In this document: one piece after another, positions 5,776-11,840 of the stretch | How positions within the stretch are numbered: position 1 is the first letter of the stretch | Layout of the letters: every line of letters begins with the position of its first letter | From: an uncultured Candidatus Saccharibacteria bacterium | Lineage (GTDB): Bacteria > Patescibacteriota > Saccharimonadia > Saccharimonadales > Saccharimonadaceae | Direction of reading: 5' to 3' | Assembly: GCA_938041005.1 (NCBI GenBank) | Contig: CALHZJ010000086.1 | Span: forward strand, 1-12,658 | Length of the DNA stretch: 12,658 bases | The notes under the pieces: generated by a model | What the model saw: the letters and a program-made list of their open reading frames with translations, nothing else | Databases searched by the model: none | What the model was told of the DNA's origin: nothing | Program-made: the position numbers and the translations under genes

Positions 5776-7353
5776 ATGAATCAAGCACTGCAAGCCAAGC
5801 TGAAAACTTTGCCGCGAACGCCCGGCGTTTATTTTCATAAGTCGGCGAGCGGCGAGGTAATTTATGTTGGCAAGGCGGCGGTTCTTAAAAATCGCGTACG
5901 TCAGTATTTTCAAGATTCGCGCGGGCGAGACAATAAAACTATGGCGCTGGTGGCGGAGATTTTTGATACTGATTGGATTGAAACTGAGAGTGAGGTTGAT
6001 GCGCTGTTTTTGGAAAGCGAGATGATCAAGCGATATATGCCGCGATACAATGTTCTGTTGCGCGACGATAAATCTCAGATGTATGTTCGGATTGATATGA
6101 AAAGCGATTGGCCGACGGTCAGTTTTACGCGGAATCCTGCCGATGATGGCGCGGAATATTTTGGCCCTTTCTATAATGGTTTCGCTCTGAAAAAGGCATT
6201 GCGCTATTTGAGGCGAATTTTTCCATATCTCACTCACCAAAGACGCCCTGGGCAATCAAAGTTGGATGAAGATTTGGGCTTAAGTCCAAAAATAAGTGAC
6301 GGCTCGGACGCGTATAAAGCTGGTTTGCGTAAATTGATAAGTTATATTAAGGGAAATCGCAAGGCTATTGCCGTGGAGCTAGAGCGTGATATGAAAACGG
6401 CTGCGGGACTTCACGATTTTGAGCGGGCGGCAAGTCTGAGGAATAAGTTGCGCGCCATGCAAGAGCTTCAGCGACGCGTTATGTTTGGTGACAAAGAATT
6501 TTTGGATATTTCAAAAGACAAGGCGCTGGCTGATTTAGCAAAACTACTTGGCTTGAGAAATATTCCAGTGCGAATTGAGGGTTATGATATTTCGCATATG
6601 AACGGACGTCAGGTTGTGGCGAGTATGGTGGTCTTTACGAATGGTGCGAGCGATCGTGCGGAATATCGCAAATTTAAGGTGAGCGAAAAAAATGACGATA
6701 CTGGAAATATGTATGAGGTGATTTTTAGGCGGCTTGGCGAGCGAAATATCAAAAGTTGGGGCTGTCCGGATTTGTTGCTGATTGACGGCGGAAAGGGTCA
6801 ACTTTCGGCGGCGATTAAGGCAAGGGATGAGCGCGGAATAAAATTGCCGATTATTAGCATCGCTAAGCGCGAGGAAGAAATTATTATTCATAAAACTGGC
6901 TCACAAATCGGCATGTCATATATTGAGGAGTTGCAAAAATCTATTCATCAGGATATCGCCATTCACGAAGATAATGATGTGTATGTGGTGAATTTGCATC
7001 CCGCTCAGCGCAACGCCGGATCTCATTCAAGGAATCTACGAGGCTCTGCTATTGATGACGATTCCAGCCGGGACGATTTTACAAAAAGTTCTATTGCGAC
7101 AACGGACATTGTCAAACTTTTCCAGCGGATTCGTGACGAATCGCACCGATTTGCTGTGAGCTATCATACTGCGCTGAAGCGTCAAAATCAGACGAAAAAC
7201 CAACTGGAAGAAATTCCGGGGATTGGCCCAAAGACGCGTGCGAAATTGTTGAGGAAATTTGGCAGTGTGAAAAAAATTATCGAGGCGGATTATGCGGAAT
7301 TGCAGGCGGAAGTTGGTGCGAAAAAGGCAGATTTGATTAAACGTTTGTCTTAA
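5776..7353 (+). CDS. uvrC: Excinuclease ABC subunit C, lacking the usual cysteine cluster
   Basis: UvrC makes both incisions around DNA damage in nucleotide excision repair, with UvrA and UvrB. Domains in order: GIY-YIG nuclease (residues 11-95; GVYF, IYVGK, catalytic-type R40 and E80), UvrB-binding UVR motif (about 200-232), RNase-H-like endonuclease (about 265-460; D271 in YDISH, D337 in LIDGGKGQL, H457 in DESHRF) and a C-terminal helix-hairpin-helix pair (478-524; IPGIGPKTRAKLL). At 525 residues it is shorter than the roughly 600 of typical UvrC. The region 150-195, where most UvrC proteins carry Fe-S-cluster cysteines, has none; the only cysteine in the protein is C330. An acidic, serine-rich stretch at about 415-442 seems longer than usual. 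The ATG has no Shine-Dalgarno. Confidence 0.95.
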   Translation: MNQALQAKLKTLPRTPGVYFHKSASGEVIYVGKAAVLKNRVRQYFQDSRGRDNKTMALVAEIFDTDWIETESEVDALFLESEMIKRYMPRYNVLLRDDKSQMYVRIDMKSDWPTVSFTRNPADDGAEYFGPFYNGFALKKALRYLRRIFPYLTHQRRPGQSKLDEDLGLSPKISDGSDAYKAGLRKLISYIKGNRKAIAVELERDMKTAAGLHDFERAASLRNKLRAMQELQRRVMFGDKEFLDISKDKALADLAKLLGLRNIPVRIEGYDISHMNGRQVVASMVVFTNGASDRAEYRKFKVSEKNDDTGNMYEVIFRRLGERNIKSWGCPDLLLIDGGKGQLSAAIKARDERGIKLPIISIAKREEEIIIHKTGSQIGMSYIEELQKSIHQDIAIHEDNDVYVVNLHPAQRNAGSHSRNLRGSAIDDDSSRDDFTKSSIATTDIVKLFQRIRDESHRFAVSYHTALKRQNQTKNQLEEIPGIGPKTRAKLLRKFGSVKKIIEADYAELQAEVGAKKADLIKRLS

Positions 7354-7367
7354 GTTTGGGTGACCAA

Positions 7368-7396
7368 TCGACAATAAAGCATAAATTATATATAAT
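7368..7396 (+). promoter_or_regulatory. Promoter of the holin-like/secG/binding-protein unit
   Basis: TCGACA (7368-7373) and consensus TATAAT (7391-7396) are 17 bp apart. Transcription would start at 7403, one base before the ATG at 7404. Confidence 0.6.
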
Positions 7397-7403
7397 AAGA
7401 CTA

Positions 7404-7778
7404 ATGAAAAGACAATTTGCAACGTTTTTGATTCGGCTGATTCTTAATTCGGTGGGTATTTGGGTTGCGGTGCGGTTACTTGGAAACGAAACTCCGGGCG
7501 CAACTTCTGCGTGGACGTTTATGATGGCGGGGTTGATATTTTCGGTAGTGAATAGCGTGTTGAAGCCAATTGTTACAATTCTAGCCCTGCCAGCAATTCT
7601 ATTGACATTAGGACTGTTTACTTTAATTGTAAATGGCTTTATGGTTTATATTTCATTAGCTTTAGCGCCAGGGATTTCTATGACTTTTGCGCATTCAATT
7701 ATTGCCGGGATTATATTGAGTTTGGTAAACTATATTATAAGTAGCGCGCTGGTTTTGCAGCGGGAAGAAAAGGAGTAA
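7404..7778 (+). CDS. Four-helix membrane protein, YvlD / phage-holin-IV family
   Basis: This 124-residue protein is nearly all hydrophobic, with four predicted membrane helices at about 3-23, 34-53, 55-82 and 94-118, and a charged C-terminal tail. The segment NSVLKPIVTILALP followed by LGLFTLIVNG is typical of the YvlD / mycobacterial 4-TM phage holin superfamily IV. Despite the family name, chromosomal members are not shown to be holins, and nothing phage-like surrounds it. The start at 7404 is preferred to an in-frame TTG at 7356 because the promoter at 7368-7396 lies between them and the family begins close to the first helix. It is followed one base later by secG and so is probably co-expressed with it. 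Confidence 0.8.
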   Translation: MKRQFATFLIRLILNSVGIWVAVRLLGNETPGATSAWTFMMAGLIFSVVNSVLKPIVTILALPAILLTLGLFTLIVNGFMVYISLALAPGISMTFAHSIIAGIILSLVNYIISSALVLQREEKE

Positions 7779-7779
7779 T

Positions 7780-8016
7780 ATGTCAATTGATACAATTTTA
7801 CCGTACGTGACGCTTGGATCTGCCGTACTGATGATTATCGCAATTTTGTTACAGCAACGAGGCGCAAGCTTGGGTGCAGGATTCGGTTCGTCTGGAGAAT
7901 TATTCACTACTCGTCGCGGATTTGATAAAAACTTGTTTGACGTAACTATTGTTTTTGCGGTGATTTTTGTGCTATCGATTTTGGCAAGTATGATTTTGCC
8001 GGGATTGCAAAAATAG
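7780..8016 (+). CDS. secG: Preprotein translocase subunit SecG
   Basis: SecG is the small accessory subunit of the SecYEG channel that helps proteins cross the cytoplasmic membrane. At 78 residues it is normal length. It has two hydrophobic helices (about 8-24 and 54-74) separated by a cytoplasmic loop that contains the diagnostic GASLGAGFGSSGELF (residues 28-42). The start ATG at 7780 has AGGAG at 7771-7775, and the preceding gene ends one base upstream, so the two are likely translationally coupled. SecY and SecE are not in the window. Confidence 0.92.
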   Translation: MSIDTILPYVTLGSAVLMIIAILLQQRGASLGAGFGSSGELFTTRRGFDKNLFDVTIVFAVIFVLSILASMILPGLQK

Positions 8017-8026
8017 GAGAATAGAT

Positions 8027-9817
8027 TTGAGCTCGGATAATTCGTCATGGAATCGTTTTGCGCGGCTAAAAGTTTCCAGTAAAGATGTCAACAAGCGTCT
8101 GCGTAAGATTGAAAAGGGAAGCTTGCGCCATGCGCATAAATTCGTGACATCCAGGTTAGACCGTTTGTCTAATGTGCGACGTCGGGTTTCTGTCTGGATT
8201 ATCTTAGTATTGGTGATGATTGGCGCCAGTGCAGTACAGTGGCATATTTCTCGCAATTCTTTCACGACAATGGCGTACACTTCTGGCGGATCATATTCTG
8301 AGGGCGTGCTGGGTCCTTTGGAAAACCTAAATCCGATTTTCGCAAAAACCAATGCTGAAAAATCCGCCGCAAAGTTGCTATTTTCAAGTTTGTATCGATA
8401 TGACTCAACGGGCAATATAAAGGCTGACATGGCGGATAGTATCAGCGTGAACGATAAAGAAACTGAATACACGGTTAAGCTGAAGAAGGGCTTGAAGTGG
8501 TCAGACGGGCAAGATTTAACGGTGGACGATGTAATTTTTACGTTGAAGCTATTGGCGAATCCAGAAGTTGGAGCTGAAATATCAGGCTGGAAATCCATAA
8601 AATTCGAGAAAGTGTCTGACGATTCGGTGAAGTTTATTCTGCCGTCGTCATATTCGCCGTTTGTCCATGCTTTAACATTCCCGATTATCCCTAAACATAT
8701 ATTAAAAGACGTTAAGCCGTCGAATTTACGTGAACATGATTTTAATAAGTCGCCTATATCCAGCGGTCCATTCGCCTTTAGGTTGTTGCAGAATGTAACT
8801 AGTGATGGCAGTAAAAAAGTGCTATATTTGCAGTCGAATAGCAATTATTATGGTAGCACGCCTAAGTTAGAGCGATTTCAGTTGTACGCATATCCGACGC
8901 AGGATGATATTGCGAAAAGTTTGCGTACGCGAGAAATTACAGGAACTCCAGAATTGATTTATAACGATCAATCCGCCGAGGTGAAGTCTATGTATGCCGC
9001 AGAAGCGCATTCTTTGAATAACGGAGTTTACGCGCTGTTTAATAATAACAGTCAGTTCTTGCGATCAAAATCTGTTCGTCAAGCTTTATCGCTCAGTGTC
9101 GACACATCCAAGCTGCGCCAATCTTTGTCATTGTCTACGGAGGAATTATCTGGCCCAACGCTTAACAAATTCCTGGGAAAGAATTCGAATTCGTCTAGCT
9201 ATGACGTCAAGAAAGCGAAATCTCTACTTGATGCTGAGGGCTGGAAGAGTGTGAATAATGTTCGTCAGAAGGGAAATGATAAGTTAAAACTCAACGTGTT
9301 TGTTTTGAAGAATAGCAATTACGAAAAGGTCGCCAGATACTTGGCTCAAGTTTGGTATGACGAGCTGAACGTGGAATCGGATATTAAAGTTGTCGATCCG
9401 AACGATGCTACTCAAAATATTCTTCAGACAGTTTTGCAGCCGCGCAATTTTGACGTGCTGGTTTACGAGCTTTCCTTGGGTGGCGACCCCGATGTTTATG
9501 CCTATTGGCATTCTTCGCAGGCAACTAACAATGGTTTGAATTTCTCCAATTACAATAACGCGATAGCGGACGATGCTCTGGAAAGCGGTCGATCTAAAAT
9601 ATCGGCGAAGCAACGTGCTGATCGTTACGCCAAGTTAACTGCCACTTGGCAAGCGGACGCCCCAGCAATTGCCTTGTATCAGCCGAAGTTTGATTATATC
9701 CATATTCGGAACGTTAAAGCCCTCGACGCAAGCACCGAAGTTGTCAATCCCGTCGATCGCTATGTCGATGTTCAATATTGGGCGACAGAGAAAAAGTCCG
9801 TTTACAAAACCCCGTAA
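8027..9817 (+). CDS. Family-5 extracellular solute (peptide)-binding protein with N-terminal membrane anchor
   Basis: This 596-residue protein belongs to the DppA/OppA-type family 5 of ABC substrate-binding proteins, which capture peptides or similar ligands outside the membrane. The family core begins at about residue 90 (GPLENLNPIFAKT) and includes LFSSLYRYD, VKLKKGLKWSDGQDLTVDDV and VRQALSLSVD. Unlike typical members it has about 53 basic cytoplasmic residues, then one transmembrane helix (54-71), and no lipobox cysteine, so it should be a signal-anchored protein. The start is TTG at 8027 with AGGAGA at 8015-8020, 10 nt after secG. No permease or ATPase genes accompany it. No terminator precedes the tRNA; the promoter for tRNA-Leu lies over its last codons. 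Confidence 0.88.
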   Translation: MSSDNSSWNRFARLKVSSKDVNKRLRKIEKGSLRHAHKFVTSRLDRLSNVRRRVSVWIILVLVMIGASAVQWHISRNSFTTMAYTSGGSYSEGVLGPLENLNPIFAKTNAEKSAAKLLFSSLYRYDSTGNIKADMADSISVNDKETEYTVKLKKGLKWSDGQDLTVDDVIFTLKLLANPEVGAEISGWKSIKFEKVSDDSVKFILPSSYSPFVHALTFPIIPKHILKDVKPSNLREHDFNKSPISSGPFAFRLLQNVTSDGSKKVLYLQSNSNYYGSTPKLERFQLYAYPTQDDIAKSLRTREITGTPELIYNDQSAEVKSMYAAEAHSLNNGVYALFNNNSQFLRSKSVRQALSLSVDTSKLRQSLSLSTEELSGPTLNKFLGKNSNSSSYDVKKAKSLLDAEGWKSVNNVRQKGNDKLKLNVFVLKNSNYEKVARYLAQVWYDELNVESDIKVVDPNDATQNILQTVLQPRNFDVLVYELSLGGDPDVYAYWHSSQATNNGLNFSNYNNAIADDALESGRSKISAKQRADRYAKLTATWQADAPAIALYQPKFDYIHIRNVKALDASTEVVNPVDRYVDVQYWATEKKSVYKTP

Positions 9818-9828
9818 TCGGGTATAAT
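9801..9828 (+). promoter_or_regulatory. Promoter of tRNA-Leu(GAG)
   Basis: TTTACA (9801-9806) and TATAAT (9823-9828) are 16 bp apart and lie over the end of the binding-protein gene. Transcription would start near 9835, 7 nt before the mature tRNA. Confidence 0.6.
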
Positions 9829-9841
9829 GGTAAGTGGTTAT

Positions 9842-9929
9842 GCGGGCGTGGCGGAATTGGTAGACGCGCTAGCTTGAGGGGCTAGTGAGCATTGCGCTCG
9901 TGGAAGTTCAAGTCTTCTCGCTCGCACCA
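9842..9929 (+). tRNA. tRNA-Leu (anticodon GAG)
   Basis: The acceptor stem GCGGGCG (9842-9848) pairs with CGCTCGC (9919-9925) with one G-U pair, followed by A and an encoded CCA (9927-9929). The anticodon stem CTAGC/GCTAG frames the loop TTGAGGG, anticodon GAG, which reads CUU and CUC. The T arm GGAAG/CTTCT encloses TTCAAGT. An extended variable arm fits the class II structure of leucine tRNAs. Confidence 0.96.
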
Positions 9930-9982
9930 AACATATTGTAGCTATTAGACGATCTGTTTGTGATATGTTTTGTAAAATCTGA

Positions 9983-9988
9983 TATAAT
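9983..9988 (+). promoter_or_regulatory. -10 box of tRNA-Cys
   Basis: A consensus TATAAT predicts transcription from about 9995, three bases before the tRNA. The -35 region is unclear: TTGTGA at 9958-9963 is 19 bp away. Confidence 0.5.
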
Positions 9989-9997
9989 AAAAGTGTT

Positions 9998-10071
9998 GGC
10001 GCGTTGGCGGAGCGGTTACGCAGAGGTCTGCAAAACCTTTTAGACGAGTTCGACTCTCGTACGTGCCTCCA
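9998..10071 (+). tRNA. tRNA-Cys (anticodon GCA)
   Basis: GGCGCGT (9998-10004) pairs with ACGTGCC (10061-10067) with one G-U pair. The discriminator base is T (U73), the identity element of cysteine tRNAs, followed by encoded CCA (10069-10071). The anticodon stem GAGGT/ACCTT frames the loop CTGCAAA, anticodon GCA. The length of 74 nt is normal. Confidence 0.96.
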
Positions 10072-10081
10072 ATTTTTTGAT

Positions 10082-10110
10082 AAATAGTCCTGAGTATTGG
10101 GCTATTTTTT
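10082..10110 (+). terminator. Rho-independent terminator after tRNA-Cys
   Basis: AAATAGTCC (10082-10090) pairs with GGGCTATTT (10099-10107) over 9 bp with one G-U, leaving an 8-nt loop, and runs into further T residues. It closes the tRNA-Cys unit. Confidence 0.75.
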
Positions 10111-10147
10111 ATTTTGCGAAATTGTACAATTTACTTAGCGAATATAG

Positions 10148-10153
10148 TATAAT
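10148..10153 (+). promoter_or_regulatory. -10 box upstream of tRNA-Leu(UAA) and lemA
   Basis: Consensus TATAAT, predicting a start near 10160 and a 37-nt leader before the tRNA. No well-spaced -35 is seen; TTGTAC at 10122-10127 is 20 bp away. Confidence 0.45.
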
Positions 10154-10196
10154 ATAAACAGTCTGGCGCGTAGGTGTCTGGATTGTATATAAATAA

Positions 10197-10282
10197 GCGC
10201 GAGTGGCGGAATTGGTAGACGCGAGGGACTTAAAATCCCTTGACCAAAAGTCGTGCGGGTTCGATTCCCGCCTTGCGCACCA
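10197..10282 (+). tRNA. tRNA-Leu (anticodon UAA)
   Basis: GCGCGAG (10197-10203) pairs with CTTGCGC (10272-10278), followed by A and encoded CCA (10280-10282). The anticodon stem AGGGA/TCCCT frames the loop CTTAAAA, anticodon TAA, which reads UUA and UUG. The T loop is TTCGATT, and the long variable arm is typical of class II leucine tRNAs. Confidence 0.96.
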
Positions 10283-10329
10283 AAGTTGTAAAGAAAGTAA
10301 TATTGAATAGGAAAGGGACAAGGTAAGAA

Positions 10330-10899
10330 ATGAGTCCATTGGTAATTACACTTATTGTTGTAGTAGTAGTTTTATTAGTACTCGTAGGAGTTGTAATCGG
10401 TGCGTACAACGGTTTAGTTGTGTTGCGCAACCGCGTAGAAGAGGCATGGAGCGACATTACTGTTCAGCTAAAGCGCCGAACTGATTTGATTCCAAATTTG
10501 GTCAATTCAGTAAAAGGCTACGCTACACACGAAAAAGAAGTGTTTGAGAAGGTTGCAGAAGCTCGTTCAGCAATCATGAATGCTGGCAGCGTGGCTGAAA
10601 CCGCTAAGGCTGAAAATGCTTTGGAAGGCGCGTTGAAGAGCTTGTTCGCTGTATCTGAGGCTTACCCAGAATTGAAAGCAAATCAAAACTTCTTGCAATT
10701 GCAGCAGGAATTGGTTGATACTGAGGATAAAATCCAAGCAGCTCGCCGATTCTACAACGGTGGCGTTCGCGACCTGAATACGAAGATTCAGACTTTCCCA
10801 ACAAATATCATCGCAGGAATGTTTGGCTTCCAAGCTAAAGAATTCTTCGACGTTGAGGATCGCGCAAGCATCGAAAATCCAGTTGAAGTAAAGTTCTAA
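10330..10899 (+). CDS. lemA: LemA family protein
   Basis: This 189-residue protein has the standard LemA length and layout: a very short N-terminus, one membrane helix at about residues 5-25, then a helical domain. Diagnostic stretches are YNGLVVLRNRVEEAWSDI (residues 26-43), LKRRTDLIPNLVNSVKGY and the C-terminal ARRFYNGGVRDLN with FPTNIIAGMFGF. The molecular function of LemA is not established. The ATG has a purine-rich GGGACAAGG region upstream. No separate promoter is visible in the 47 nt between tRNA-Leu(UAA) and this gene, so the two may share a transcript. A terminator follows at 10915. The pairing with htpX downstream is common in other bacteria. Confidence 0.95.
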   Translation: MSPLVITLIVVVVVLLVLVGVVIGAYNGLVVLRNRVEEAWSDITVQLKRRTDLIPNLVNSVKGYATHEKEVFEKVAEARSAIMNAGSVAETAKAENALEGALKSLFAVSEAYPELKANQNFLQLQQELVDTEDKIQAARRFYNGGVRDLNTKIQTFPTNIIAGMFGFQAKEFFDVEDRASIENPVEVKF

Positions 10900-10914
10900 T
10901 TGAACCCTGAAATG

Positions 10915-10948
10915 AAAATCGCTCGTCTATTTTTAGCGGGCGATTTTT
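10915..10948 (+). terminator. Rho-independent terminator of lemA
   Basis: AAAATCGCTCG (10915-10925) pairs with CGGGCGATTTT (10937-10947) over 11 bp with one G-U pair, around an 11-nt loop, with a T tail. The A-run and T-run arms make it potentially bidirectional. The htpX promoter begins directly behind it. Confidence 0.85.
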
Positions 10949-10956
10949 GGTATAAT
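10948..10956 (+). promoter_or_regulatory. Extended -10 promoter of htpX
   Basis: TGG directly followed by TATAAT (10951-10956) forms an extended -10 (TGnTATAAT), which can work without a good -35; none is visible. The expected transcription start is 10963, the A of the htpX ATG. Confidence 0.6.
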
Positions 10957-10962
10957 TAACTT

Positions 10963-11838
10963 ATGTATAACGCAGTTTCTCAGAATAAACGCAACACAAT
11001 ATTGATAATGTCGGTCTTTGTGATAATTATTGGAATTATCGGTCTGTTTATTGGAGCGGCAACTGATAGCTATTCATTGGCACTCATTATTTTTATATGT
11101 GCAATGTTATATGCTTGGCTGCAATATTTTATAGCTGGCAAGTTGGCTATGATGATGACTGGCGCTCAGGAAATTAGTAAAAATGACGCTCCTGAACTTT
11201 GGCGAGTGGTGGAAAATTTGTCTATCGCTTCTGGCATGCCGATGCCGAAAGTTTATATTATCGATGATCCAGCTCCAAATGCTTTTGCGACTGGTCGCGA
11301 CCCAAACCATGCTATTGTTGGTGCGACTACTGGGCTTTTGGATATTATGGACAAGCGTGAGCTGGAGGCGGTTATGGCGCATGAAATGAGTCACGTGCGA
11401 AATTACGACATCCGTGTGAGTATGATTGCTTTTGGTTTGGTTAGCGCAATTGGGTTATTTGCGGACTTGGCGCTTAGAATGATGTTTTATAGCGACGACC
11501 GCGACAGAGATATTAATCCTATCATCTACGCTTTCGGGTTGATTGTGGGCATATTGGCGCCGCTTTTGGCAACGATAACCCAGCTGGCAGTCAGTAGGCA
11601 GCGTGAATATCTGGCGGATGCTTCGGGCGTATTATTGACGCGAGACACTGAAGGATTAGCAAGCGCGCTGGAAAAATTACGTCAATACGGCAGACCAATG
11701 CAAAAACAAAGTTCTTCCACTGCCAATTTGTTCATGAATAATCCTTTGAAACCCGGATTTTTCTCGAAACTATTTAGTACTCATCCACCTCTAGAAGACA
11801 GAATTGCAAGGTTGAGAAATAACGCAACAAAGATGTAA
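10963..11838 (+). CDS. htpX: HtpX-like M48 membrane metalloprotease
   Basis: HtpX is a zinc-dependent protease of the cytoplasmic membrane that degrades damaged membrane proteins. The 291-residue length is normal. Two N-terminal membrane helices (about 12-31 and 37-57) are followed by the catalytic domain with HEMSH at 140-144 (H140, E141, H144) and the third zinc ligand E215 in QREYLADASG. Two more hydrophobic segments (about 152-172 and 186-208) lie between the HEMSH motif and that ligand. The ATG has no Shine-Dalgarno and sits at the inferred transcription start. The lemA gene lies upstream but is separated by a terminator, so htpX has its own promoter. A membrane protein gene starts 2 nt after the stop and is likely co-transcribed. 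Confidence 0.95.
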   Translation: MYNAVSQNKRNTILIMSVFVIIIGIIGLFIGAATDSYSLALIIFICAMLYAWLQYFIAGKLAMMMTGAQEISKNDAPELWRVVENLSIASGMPMPKVYIIDDPAPNAFATGRDPNHAIVGATTGLLDIMDKRELEAVMAHEMSHVRNYDIRVSMIAFGLVSAIGLFADLALRMMFYSDDRDRDINPIIYAFGLIVGILAPLLATITQLAVSRQREYLADASGVLLTRDTEGLASALEKLRQYGRPMQKQSSSTANLFMNNPLKPGFFSKLFSTHPPLEDRIARLRNNATKM

Positions 11839-11840
11839 TT

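Noticed and set aside
7404..7778. Holin-like gene as a sign of a prophage
   Set aside because: The YvlD/holin-IV family is common on chromosomes, and no lysin, integrase or structural phage genes are nearby; it sits in a unit with secG.
7972..8844. Minus-strand open frame of 290 codons
   Set aside because: It is antisense to the peptide-binding protein gene, which has strong family motifs and a ribosome binding site; the minus-strand product shows no recognisable domain.
9812..9825. Small CCCG/CGGG hairpin at the end of the peptide-binding protein gene as a terminator
   Set aside because: The stem is only 4 bp, includes the stop codon, has no T-run and is followed immediately by the -10 box for the tRNA.
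9929..9970. AAACATAT/ATATGTTT inverted repeat after tRNA-Leu(GAG) as a terminator
   Set aside because: The 8-bp AT-only stem has a 26-nt loop and no proper T tract; chance is likely in AT-rich DNA.
10109..10457. Minus-strand open frames across the tRNA-Leu(UAA) and start of lemA
   Set aside because: They run through a perfectly folding tRNA and include the false peptide that tRNA genes commonly give in reverse (ARRESNPH).
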